Counted from the stretch's first letter, positions 1-5,929 are shown. The stretch: 6,280 bases of DNA from Nitrososphaeria archaeon (GCA_027000765.1 JALTNJ010000094.1:1-6280), one strand, 5' to 3'. The notes: generated from the letters alone by a model not told the origin. Numbers and translations are program-made.

Positions 1-1050
1 AGGGATATAAAGCCAATTGTATTCAAGCCGATAAGGCCTATGTTGGCTACCCCGGCAGATAGTATAGCCGAGGCCTTTTCACTTATAGGTGGGGGAGAAG
101 CCGCTGTAGAGGTTAAGTATGATGGTGCTAGGGTCCAGGTCCATGTTAAGGATGGTCGTGTAAAGATATTTAGTAGGAGGCTTACGGATGTCACGGAGAG
201 CCTTCCAGAGATCATTGAGACTGTGAGAAATGCTCTACATACTAAGGTGAATGAGTGTATATTGGAGGGTGAGGTTGTCGCTGTCAAGGATGGTAGGCCC
301 TTGCCTTTCCAGGAGTTGATGAAGCGTTTTAGACGGGTTAAGGATATCGAGTCTGTGATGATGGAGATCCCTACCCAGATATTCTTCTTCGAGATAATAT
401 ATGTGGATGGAAGGCTTTTGATAGATCAACCCTATGTTGAGCGGTATAATGTTTTGGAGAAGATAATGTCGAGAGACCTCTTGGCCGAGAGGATAGTCAC
501 ATCAGATATAGATGAGGCTGAGAGCTTCTTCAAGAAGGCCTTGAAGGCTGGGCATGAGGGTGTTATGGTGAAGAGGCTAGACGCACCATATATCCTCGGG
601 TCGAGGGGGAAGAACTGGATCAAGGTCAAGACCGCTGAACACGTAGATTTGGTTATAGTCGGGGCTGAGTGGGGACATGGTAGACGGAGGAAATGGCTTA
701 GCGACTATTACCTAGCCGCCTATAACCCGGATACAGGTGGATATGAGCTGGTTGGTAAGACGTTTAAGGGCCTCACAGATGAGGAGTTCCAGTATATGAC
801 AAACCGTCTCCTTGAGATCGTGGTTCGTGATGAGGGGTATAGGGTGTGGGTGAAGCCTGAGATAGTAGTTGAAGTAGCGTTCAACGAGATTCAGAAGAGC
901 CCAAAGTACAGAAGTGGATTGGCTCTTAGACTAGCTAGGATAACACGCATAAGAGAGGATAAGTCTCCCTCAGAGGCCACGACTATACACGAGTTAAGGC
1001 GGATGTATGAACAGCAATTTAGGTATAAGGGTAGGTCAGGAGACATGTAA
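1..1050 (+). CDS. lig: ATP-dependent DNA ligase, C-terminal part (5' end cut by window)
   Basis: Joins nicks in duplex DNA in replication and repair through a lysine-AMP intermediate. The open frame runs from base 1 without a start (the first 13 visible residues read RDIKPIVFKPIRP), so the gene begins upstream. The visible 349 residues hold the nucleotidyltransferase core and OB-fold. Motif I is EVKYDGAR with the adenylated lysine at visible residue 39; motif III is FFFEIIYVDG around residue 131; motif IV is EGVMVK at 186-191; motif V is WIKVK at 206-210; the OB-fold follows to the end. Archaeal and eukaryotic type I ligases have an N-terminal DNA-binding domain of roughly 230-260 residues, which is what is missing here. 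The ATG at 40 is internal, since family similarity continues upstream of it. No damage is seen in the visible part. The stop lies 86 nt before the predicted structured RNA, which has its own promoter. Confidence 0.95.
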   Translation, partial: RDIKPIVFKPIRPMLATPADSIAEAFSLIGGGEAAVEVKYDGARVQVHVKDGRVKIFSRRLTDVTESLPEIIETVRNALHTKVNECILEGEVVAVKDGRPLPFQELMKRFRRVKDIESVMMEIPTQIFFFEIIYVDGRLLIDQPYVERYNVLEKIMSRDLLAERIVTSDIDEAESFFKKALKAGHEGVMVKRLDAPYILGSRGKNWIKVKTAEHVDLVIVGAEWGHGRRRKWLSDYYLAAYNPDTGGYELVGKTFKGLTDEEFQYMTNRLLEIVVRDEGYRVWVKPEIVVEVAFNEIQKSPKYRSGLALRLARITRIREDKSPSEATTIHELRRMYEQQFRYKGRSGDM

Positions 1051-1099
1051 CAATGTAATTAATCTAGTTGTAACCAAGTATACAACAAACTTCGCAACA

Positions 1100-1135
1100 T
1101 TAATATTAAATATTTTTTCCAGACTAATATTAGTG
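1100..1135 (+). promoter_or_regulatory. Predicted TATA-box promoter of the structured RNA
   Basis: An A/T-only stretch at 1100-1116 contains a TATA-like box (ttaaatat, 1106-1113). Its centre lies about 26 bp before base 1136, the 5' end of the terminal helix of the predicted RNA; this is the usual archaeal TATA-to-start distance. The sequence taatatta occurs twice (1101-1108 and 1125-1132), and the second copy forms the perfect 10-bp palindrome ctaatattag (1124-1133) just before the predicted start. The palindrome could be an initiator or regulator site, or chance in A/T-rich DNA. The rest of 1051-1100 shows nothing recognisable. Confidence 0.6.
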
Positions 1136-1230
1136 GCATCAACCGGCCAGGGGGTGGCGGTTGAAGACCCGAACCCCCACGCTGACAGGCCGGCTGAGAT
1201 GCCCTCGGGGCTCTAAACGTCTCCGAGGCC

Positions 1231-1321
1231 CCCGAGAAGCTAGATAAAGTTCAAGACCCCGCGGAGGGAAGGAAGCCCAACCCTCCAAGGGGTAAAGAGG
1301 GCATTTATCTAGCTTCTCGGG
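1231..1321 (+). other. Long apical stem-loop of the structured RNA
   Basis: A perfect 18-bp stem (1231-1248 with 1304-1321; 3' strand tttatctagcttctcggg) encloses 55 nt. Inside it are a 4-bp helix cccc/gggg (1257-1260 with 1289-1292) and a 6-bp helix ggaggg/ccctcc (1263-1268 with 1281-1286), capped by the purine-rich 12-nt loop aaggaagcccaa (1269-1280). Unpaired segments flank the inner stem at 1249-1256 and 1293-1303. The layout (rigid stem, internal loop, short stem, exposed loop) suits a protein- or RNA-binding module, but that is inference. The loop only vaguely recalls the GGAAGGAAGC element of SRP helix 8 and is not presented in the same way. Confidence 0.7.
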
Positions 1322-1377
1322 AGTGCTAAGGGGATGTGAGGAGCCTCATCGGGCAATAATAATCTTCAGCCGGCCTT

Positions 1378-1411
1378 TCCAAGGCCGCATTAAAAATGAT
1401 GTGGCCTTGGA
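1378..1411 (+). other. 13-bp hairpin in the structured RNA
   Basis: tccaaggccgcat (1378-1390) pairs with 1399-1411 over 13 bp, including one G-U pair (1387 with 1402), leaving the A-rich loop taaaaatg (1391-1398). It follows directly on the 11-bp helix ending at 1376, so it looks like the second arm of a multi-branched junction. The A-rich loop is the least G+C-rich part of the RNA and is a candidate exposed contact site. Confidence 0.7.
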
Positions 1412-1449
1412 GGCGTGGAGGATCGGGTTGTGTCCAGCTACCCTCAGGA

Positions 1450-1521
1450 CCCTGAGAGAATGGAGGCACGGGGAAGGGTTCGCCGGCCCCTTCTTCCGGG
1501 CAAGCCGAAGTTCTCTCGGGG
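1450..1521 (+). other. Third arm of the structured RNA
   Basis: Bases 1450-1460 (ccctgagagaa) pair with 1511-1521 over 11 bp with one G-U pair (1453 with 1518). The enclosed 50 nt include a smaller stem gaaggg/cccttc (1473-1478 with 1488-1493), or alternatively a gg-ttcg-cc UUCG-loop hairpin at 1477-1484. The local hairpin ctcag/ctgag (1443-1447 with 1452-1456) competes with the base of this arm, so pairing here is less certain than in the other arms. Confidence 0.55.
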
Positions 1522-1555
1522 ATCCGTGGGCCCAGGGGGGTTGGACAAGACCGCC

Positions 1556-2764
1556 TTAACCCTGGCCGGTTGATGCGGGCCCTTCTTCGAGTTTCTCAAG
1601 AGTTTCTCTCAGTTCCTTTAATGTTATTAGGAACAACATATTATTCTCCCGATACTCGTCTTCCTCATACTGTAGTTTATTCTTTGGATTCACCCACTTG
1701 TATTTCCTAACATCGATCAAGTTTCTAAGGAGTTTCGCGGCTTCCGTTATATATCCCATCTTAATGAGTGCCCTTGCAAATAGGATGTTAAACCTTGGCC
1801 ACACTCCTCCATTTATAGATGTATATGGCTCAAGATCCTCTACACAGGTTCCATAGGGAACGGGGTAAAATGATGTGAGGAGACCCTCTACAGTCAGCTT
1901 AGATGCAAGGGTCTTCATATGAGTCTTAACCTTATCCTCACCCTGTAGAATCACAGACTGTGTAATGTAGACTGTGTCTAGGGAGTATGTCAGGTCATAC
2001 TTTCCATATCTATCCAGTCCATTTACAAAATAGTCTTTTATCCATAGTTTGTTTAATATTGCGTCGGAGGCCCTAGACAACCTCTTCTCAATCTTCTCTA
2101 TATACTCTTGATTCCCTATGGAGAGGAACAGGTCATATGCCTCCTCCAATGCTAGGAAGGTGATTAAATTAGTATATGTTATGCTACCTTCCCTACATGC
2201 ACCCACTGCCCAGTCTTCATTACCAAGCTGCTCCACCAACCCATCGTTATTAACATCTCTAAGGAGTAGATAATCCACACCTTCCTCGATACTCTTTATA
2301 AAATCACCTTTGAGCTTGTCCTTCAGAAGCCTATATGACTTAGATAGTATCAATACAGCATATGCAGTTGAATCTAGGTCTGGATACAATCCATATATAT
2401 AGAGGTGATCCCTCCCAATGACTGTTGGAAAGGCTCCAGCGTTGGTCTTTAAATACTCATCATCTACATGTATCTCCCTATATTCCGTGACAGGTGAATA
2501 TCTACCATATGACACTTTATAGATGGTCTTCTTCTTCAACTGGGAATTATATATCCGATGGACGAGGGGGATAAGAATTGTCTCAATATACTTCATCTCC
2601 CTAGTTAGGAAGATATACTCAAATATGTGGTAGAGGTCTCTAAGGCTAATCTCCATATCTAGGTGTGTAGATATGTCTATAAGGCCGATTTCAGCCTCCC
2701 TCTTTATCTCTCCCTCGTGTTCAAATAGGAATCTAACCTCTTTAAGTGAATATATCCCACTCAT
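1556..2764 (-). CDS. (alpha/alpha)6-barrel glycosidase-like protein (amylo-alpha-1,6-glucosidase/GH15/GH63-like)
   Basis: 402 residues, probably a cytoplasmic enzyme acting on alpha-glucans or a related sugar; the substrate cannot be told. The protein is mainly helical. Family-like landmarks are RDVNNDGLVEQLGNEDW at 169-185 (the D-x-D-G-L-x-E and E-D-W pattern of debranching-type barrels, with E183/D184 as acid candidates), REGSITYTN at 201-209, and NGGVWPRFNILFARAL at 318-333, the typical NGG-x-WP helix of these enzymes. No signal peptide or membrane segment is seen. It is shorter than full debranching enzymes or glucoamylases, as if only the catalytic barrel is present. The ATG at 2764 has a GAGGG Shine-Dalgarno at 2772-2776. 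The last residues, GPASTGQG, are encoded on the strand opposite the 3' terminal helix of the structured RNA, so gene and RNA converge and overlap by about 21 bp. The family-level call is moderately sure, the enzymatic specificity is not. Confidence 0.6.
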   Translation of the reverse strand: MSGIYSLKEVRFLFEHEGEIKREAEIGLIDISTHLDMEISLRDLYHIFEYIFLTREMKYIETILIPLVHRIYNSQLKKKTIYKVSYGRYSPVTEYREIHVDDEYLKTNAGAFPTVIGRDHLYIYGLYPDLDSTAYAVLILSKSYRLLKDKLKGDFIKSIEEGVDYLLLRDVNNDGLVEQLGNEDWAVGACREGSITYTNLITFLALEEAYDLFLSIGNQEYIEKIEKRLSRASDAILNKLWIKDYFVNGLDRYGKYDLTYSLDTVYITQSVILQGEDKVKTHMKTLASKLTVEGLLTSFYPVPYGTCVEDLEPYTSINGGVWPRFNILFARALIKMGYITEAAKLLRNLIDVRKYKWVNPKNKLQYEEDEYRENNMLFLITLKELRETLEKLEEGPASTGQG

Positions 2765-2771
2765 TTCACAG

Positions 2772-2820
2772 CCCTCATGAGAATTTACATATAATTCTAA
2801 TCCTATGAATTAATAAATTA
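2772..2820 (-). promoter_or_regulatory. Promoter and RBS of the glycosidase-like gene
   Basis: Read on the minus strand, a TATA-like box (tttattaa, about 2809-2817) would place the start near 2787. A GAGGG Shine-Dalgarno follows at 2776-2772, 7 nt before the ATG at 2764. It belongs to the divergent intergenic region 2765-2930 shared with surE. Confidence 0.45.
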
Positions 2821-2878
2821 AGTCCATTGAATTTATTTTATCTTTGGCTTTATACCTAGTCCACTTATTGGGAAACCC

Positions 2879-2923
2879 TATATTTAACATATTGATATAC
2901 CATTATTAGACGTAGCATGGTGG
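2879..2923 (+). promoter_or_regulatory. Promoter and RBS of surE
   Basis: TATA-like box tatatttaa at 2879-2887, predicted start near 2910, and a ggtgg Shine-Dalgarno at 2919-2923, 7 nt before the ATG at 2931. The leader would be only about 20 nt, normal for archaea. Between this and the divergent promoter (2821-2878) the DNA is A/T-rich with no further signal that I can support. Confidence 0.45.
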
Positions 2924-2930
2924 AAGTATT

Positions 2931-3752
2931 ATGCCTAAGAGAGTATTGATTACAAATGATGATGGATATAGGAGTACTGGTATAAGGAGTCTTGTAAAGT
3001 ATATGGTTAAATATGCTGAGCCTGTTGTAGTGGCTCCCGACGGGCCTAGGAGTGCAGCCGGCCTCAGCCTAACACTTTATAGGCCTATTAGAATCAGGGA
3101 ATATACATGGGATGATGTAAAGTATTATGCGGTTAATGGGACTCCAGGGGACTGTGTGACGATAGGCTTATTCTATATCTTCGACAAGAATCCCGAGATG
3201 GTTTTATCGGGTATTAACATTGGTGAAAACCTGTCTCTACTCGAGTTCTTTATGAGTGGCACTGTAGCAGCCGCTATATTAGCATCTATCCATGGTATAC
3301 CTGCTATAGCATTCTCGAAACGTGAGGTGGCTACAGATGTCATGTTAACACATGATGTGAGGAGTAACTATGATGATGTAGGTATGATAGCCGCCGAGAT
3401 CGCGTCCTACTTCCTAGACGAGCCCCTTCCAGAGGGGATAGATCTCTTAAGCGTCAACTTCCCTGTGGAGCTGACCAAGGATACGAGGATATCGATCACT
3501 AGCCTGGCACAACTATCCCTGATATCAAAGATATATGTACGTGATGATCCTCGTGGAAGACCCTACTACTGGATATGGGGTGAGAAGCTCAGTGAGTTTC
3601 CGGAGGGCACTGATGCATATGAGACGGTTGTCAAGGGTAATATATCCGTCACCCCAATTTCACTAAGGGGTTTGAGCATCAGTAAGCCTGAGGCATCTCA
3701 ATTCAATAGTTTCAAGAAGTATATGGATGATGTCCTGAAGAAAACCCTATGA
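2931..3752 (+). CDS. surE: 5'/3'-nucleotidase SurE
   Basis: A 273-residue soluble metal-dependent phosphatase of the SurE family, which removes phosphate from nucleoside 5'- and 3'-monophosphates (and in some members short polyphosphate). All family motifs are present: ITNDDG at 7-12 with metal ligands D10 and D11; APDGPRSAAGLSLT at 35-48 with ligand S41; VNGTPGDCV at 68-76; SGINIGEN at 93-100 with ligand N96; SGTVAAA at 109-115. The length fits the family (about 250-280). APDGPRSAAG differs mildly from the common APD-x-x-RSG-x-(G/S) form, and these changes do not touch metal ligands. The ATG at 2931 puts the NDDG motif at its usual distance from the N-terminus and has an RBS. The next gene in the same direction begins 113 nt downstream and may have its own promoter, so an operon is possible but not required. 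Confidence 0.95.
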   Translation: MPKRVLITNDDGYRSTGIRSLVKYMVKYAEPVVVAPDGPRSAAGLSLTLYRPIRIREYTWDDVKYYAVNGTPGDCVTIGLFYIFDKNPEMVLSGINIGENLSLLEFFMSGTVAAAILASIHGIPAIAFSKREVATDVMLTHDVRSNYDDVGMIAAEIASYFLDEPLPEGIDLLSVNFPVELTKDTRISITSLAQLSLISKIYVRDDPRGRPYYWIWGEKLSEFPEGTDAYETVVKGNISVTPISLRGLSISKPEASQFNSFKKYMDDVLKKTL

Positions 3753-3774
3753 TATACCTGCTGCATAGAGACTT

Positions 3775-3857
3775 CTTTATATACTTAATAATGTTATACT
3801 GATTTCTGTTGAAGCCGGGATATTTCTAATTAAATATGTGGGATCTATTATGGAGGT
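3775..3857 (+). promoter_or_regulatory. Possible promoter and strong RBS of the geranylgeranyl reductase gene
   Basis: ctttatatactt (3775-3786) is a TATA-like candidate with a start near 3807. A second A/T stretch (aattaaatat, 3828-3837) is too close to the gene if the Shine-Dalgarno is to be transcribed. ggaggt at 3852-3857 lies 8 nt before the ATG at 3866 and fixes that start. The ATG at 3850 opens a frame that stops after eight codons. Read-through from surE is also possible. Confidence 0.4.
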
Positions 3858-3865
3858 AGTGTCTA

Positions 3866-5065
3866 ATGACCCTTGATCTCGTGGTAATAGGACTCGGCCC
3901 CGGGGGAGCCTCTACACTATATTCTGCAGCTAAACATGGTCTTAAGGCACTGGGTATAGATAAGCGTAGGGAGATTGGTGTCCCAATCCAGTGTGGCGAG
4001 CTATTGCCACAGCCACATACATATAAGGAGATCCTGCCAAAAGCCAAGCACTTGGAGTTACTGACAAGTTTCCCAGATAATATCATTAGGAATAAAGCAA
4101 GATATGTCTCATTATATTCTCCTAAAGGCGTTGAATATAAGGATGCCTTTGACACATATATAATCGACCGTAGTAGATATGATAAATGGCTTGTGTCAAA
4201 GGCTATTGAAGCTGGTGGAGACATATGGATCGGATCCACTGTTCATAAGCTGGAGAAGACCTCCAAAGGCTATCGTGTCCTGGGTAGGGGGAGATCAGGC
4301 TTCTTTGAGGTTGAGGCTAAGGTCGTGGTTATAGCTGCTGGAGCATCGTCCAAGCTCATCGAGATGGTGGGTCTGGAGAGGGAGAGTGATGAGCATAACT
4401 TGGGGCATGTTGTCCAGTATGTGATGGCTGGCGTAGAGGCTGATGAGGATAAGATTGAAATGTATAGTGGGAGGAGATACTGTCCAGGGGCGTATGCATG
4501 GATAATTCCCCGTGGGGAGGGATATGCAAATGTTGGGCTGGGGATTAGGAAGCCTTATGTAAGGAAGGAGGATAGAGATCTACCGATTATTGAGTTCCTA
4601 CATAGATTTATATATGATCATCCAGTGGCCTCTAAAAAACTCAGTATGGGTAAGGCTATAAGCGTGATAGGCGGAGTCGTCCCAGTAGGCCCTCCTCTTA
4701 AATCAGTTGGAGACAATGCCCTCCTAGTCGGGGACTCTGCTAATCAGGTTATCGCTTCTCTAGGCGCTGGTGTACCAACTTCAGTTGTTGCAGGCTCTAT
4801 TGCTGGTGAGACTGTGGCTGAATATCTCAGTGGAGATGCTGAGCTAAGTGAGTATGAGAGGAGATGGCGGCGGGAGATCGGCGACGCGATAAATAATGGT
4901 TATCAGCTGAGACTGATGATAGACACGTTATGTAGGAGTGATACGCTTATGGAGCAGGGCCTCAAGATATTTGGCCAGGAGCATATGTCGGACTTTGTTA
5001 GGACAAAAGTCCCCGCAGCCTCGAAGTTCCTCGTTTGGATAGAGAAGATAGCTAGAACTCTATGA
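3866..5065 (+). CDS. Geranylgeranyl reductase family flavoprotein
   Basis: 399 residues. Family members reduce the double bonds of geranylgeranyl chains in archaeal ether lipids, giving saturated phytanyl membranes, with FAD as cofactor. Seen in order: the dinucleotide-binding GLGPGG at 9-14 after a short beta strand; KRREIGVPIQCGE at 33-45, the typical PxQC-(A/G)-E element with C43; PGAYAWIIPRG at 207-217, matching the lipid-site pattern PxxYxWxFP apart from isoleucine in place of phenylalanine; NVGLG at 222-226; GDSANQVIASLGAGV at 289-303, the second FAD-binding motif; then the helical C-terminal domain. There is no signal peptide. The start is set by ggaggt 8 nt upstream and by the GxGxxG position. 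Its last 14 bp overlap the convergent phosphoesterase gene. Archaea often have several paralogues, some acting on menaquinone or polyprenyl chains, so the exact substrate is open. Confidence 0.88.
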   Translation: MTLDLVVIGLGPGGASTLYSAAKHGLKALGIDKRREIGVPIQCGELLPQPHTYKEILPKAKHLELLTSFPDNIIRNKARYVSLYSPKGVEYKDAFDTYIIDRSRYDKWLVSKAIEAGGDIWIGSTVHKLEKTSKGYRVLGRGRSGFFEVEAKVVVIAAGASSKLIEMVGLERESDEHNLGHVVQYVMAGVEADEDKIEMYSGRRYCPGAYAWIIPRGEGYANVGLGIRKPYVRKEDRDLPIIEFLHRFIYDHPVASKKLSMGKAISVIGGVVPVGPPLKSVGDNALLVGDSANQVIASLGAGVPTSVVAGSIAGETVAEYLSGDAELSEYERRWRREIGDAINNGYQLRLMIDTLCRSDTLMEQGLKIFGQEHMSDFVRTKVPAASKFLVWIEKIARTL

Positions 5066-5543
5066 TCTCCACGGTTTTCTCAGGCATCTTTAATATGGCT
5101 AGGCTCCTCTTTCCACTTAGATATCCGCATACCTCCCCAGGCATTAAATGAAGGGTTTCTCCAACATAGTCAACCCTTATCTCATGTAGATGACCCCTGA
5201 CCACGACATCATATAACCCAGAGTGGAGGAGCCCCTCTACTAGAGCCTCGTCAGTACCATGGAGCAGCGCTATCTTCCCCTCTAGGTTTAGTATAGCCGT
5301 ATGGTAGGTGAAGCTCCATCCACTATCTTCGTAACGCCTTTTGATAAGCTCCTTCTCCGCATCATTGTTTCCTGCTACACCGATTATCCTTGCCTTTACA
5401 CCTTTCATCCAGTTTACGACGAAGGGCGCTATATGGTCTCCGGCGTGTAGGACAATATCAACCTTCTCCTGGTTCAGTATATCAACCATCTTAAGAACTG
5501 CATCCTTATTATCATGTGTATCTGACACGACTCCTATCTTCAT
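5052..5543 (-). CDS. Metallophosphoesterase, MJ0936/YfcE type
   Basis: 163 residues, a compact calcineurin-like phosphodiesterase hydrolysing phosphoesters with two bound metals; the natural substrate of this family is not settled. All metal-site motifs are visible: SDTH (D8, H10), HAGDH (D36), GNND (N59 with D61), LLHGT (H95) and RGHLHE (H118, H120). The late MPGEVCGYLSGKRS at 134-147 is typical of the MJ0936/YfcE branch, whose usual length is about 160-180 residues. The start at 5543 directly precedes the first beta strand MKIGVVSDTH; no good Shine-Dalgarno is seen (ggag at 5565-5562 is about 18 nt away). The gene lies 53 bp downstream of hjc in the same direction, so co-transcription is possible. 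Its stop lies inside the last codons of the convergent reductase gene. Confidence 0.92.
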   Translation of the reverse strand: MKIGVVSDTHDNKDAVLKMVDILNQEKVDIVLHAGDHIAPFVVNWMKGVKARIIGVAGNNDAEKELIKRRYEDSGWSFTYHTAILNLEGKIALLHGTDEALVEGLLHSGLYDVVVRGHLHEIRVDYVGETLHLMPGEVCGYLSGKRSLAILKMPEKTVEIIEF

Positions 5544-5591
5544 ATTAATGTAATATAATTACTCCAGGTAATATTCCTTAAGAATAAGCTT

Positions 5592-5600
5592 GTATTTTAA
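5592..5600 (-). promoter_or_regulatory. Possible TATA box of the phosphoesterase gene
   Basis: Read on the minus strand the sequence is tttaaaata or close to it, overlapping the TAA stop of hjc (5597-5599). It would place a start near 5570 and a leader of about 27 nt. A/T-rich sequence makes such matches common, and co-transcription with hjc is the alternative. Confidence 0.3.
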
Positions 5601-5929
5601 ACATAATCTTCTAAGCTGGCTGCATCAGGCAGATCCCTAAGCTCCTCCCCATTCTCAACGTCTATAAACACGATTTTATTATCCTTCTTCCTATAGGCTA
5701 TCAATGGTTTTGCAAGGAGGCCATCACTATATTCACTAAGCTTCTCAATAGTCTTCTTAATATCTCTCTTCCTAGACTTACACTCTATTAGATAAACCCT
5801 CTTAGGTGCTATGGCGATGAGGTCTATGGGCTTGGAACCCGCTATTCTAAAGACCCTATATCCCTTTTTCTCCAAGTATCTCTTAACCCTACGTTCGAAG
5901 CGGTAGCCCTTACGATAGTTTCTATTCAA
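5597..5929 (-). CDS. hjc: Holliday junction resolvase, archaeal Hjc type
   Basis: 110 residues. Hjc is a homodimeric endonuclease that cuts four-way DNA junctions symmetrically during recombination. The nuclease core is complete: RKGYRFERRVKRYLEKKGY at 6-24 with acidic E12, AGSKPIDLIAI at 30-40 with S32 and D36, and YLIECKSRKR at 46-55 with the E-x-K pair E49/K51. The order E ... S-K-x-x-D ... E-x-K is that of the family, and the length (110, family about 110-140) and basic N-terminus fit. The start is unusual: TTG at 5929 is the only start-type codon between an in-frame TAG (5935-5933) and the conserved RKG. No Shine-Dalgarno precedes it, and an out-of-frame ATG lies 11 nt upstream. Hje or another archaeal resolvase-like nuclease is a less likely reading. 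Confidence 0.85.
   Translation of the reverse strand: MNRNYRKGYRFERRVKRYLEKKGYRVFRIAGSKPIDLIAIAPKRVYLIECKSRKRDIKKTIEKLSEYSDGLLAKPLIAYRKKDNKIVFIDVENGEELRDLPDAASLEDYV

Larger units (their letters stand above)
1136..1576 (+). ncRNA. Large structured non-coding RNA, family not recognised
   Basis: No credible protein is encoded here; short frames do not resemble proteins. By hand count 1141-1560 is about 60% G+C, against about 27% for 1081-1140, a usual mark of stable RNA in heat-loving archaea. Nested helices seen directly: gcatcaaccggccaggg 1136-1152 with 1560-1576 (17 bp, perfect); 1156-1161 with 1550-1555 (6 bp); 1172-1178 with 1536-1542 (7 bp); 1187-1197 with 1366-1376 (11 bp); 1231-1248 with 1304-1321 (18 bp, perfect); a 13-bp hairpin 1378-1411; 1450-1460 with 1511-1521 (11 bp with one G-U). 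The G-U pairs 1387-1402 and 1453-1518 would be A-C mismatches on the other strand, favouring +. It is longer than archaeal SRP RNA (about 300 nt) and lacks the SRP helix 8 and Alu-domain motifs; the RNase P motif GGAAAGUC is absent. Exact ends are inferred from the terminal helix. Function unknown. Confidence 0.8.

Noticed and set aside
1007..1216. Protein-coding frame of 69 codons on the + strand
   Set aside because: It overlaps the ligase end in another frame and runs through the promoter and into the RNA helices.
1249..1260. tRNA T-arm-like gttcaagacccc
   Set aside because: The TTCAAGA loop form is there, but there is no matching 5' T-stem strand, acceptor stem or anticodon arm around it.
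1323..1559. Protein-coding frame of 78 codons on the + strand
   Set aside because: It lies wholly inside the structured RNA, is rich in Arg, Gly and Pro as expected from G+C-rich non-coding DNA, and resembles no protein.
1105..1560. CRISPR array
   Set aside because: The region contains inverted complementary segments, not regularly spaced direct repeats.
1136..1576. Mobile element (MITE or IS remnant) with 17-bp terminal inverted repeats
   Set aside because: The flanks (tagtg before, gggcc after) show no target duplication, there is no transposase, and many further nested helices with G-U pairs plus a placed TATA box fit an RNA gene better.
1136..1576. Archaeal SRP (7S) RNA
   Set aside because: At about 440 nt it is too long. 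The Alu-domain loops with GUAAC and the helix 8 GGAA tetraloop element are missing, and the multi-arm branching does not match the SRP rod. The aaggaagccc loop at 1269 is only a superficial likeness.
3826..4239. 137-codon minus-strand frame opposite the reductase
   Set aside because: It is a shadow of the strongly supported reductase gene and has no recognisable domain or RBS.
4385..4460. C/D-box sRNA (gtgatga at 4385, ctga at 4440)
   Set aside because: No D' box at the right spacing; the matches are codons of the reductase gene.
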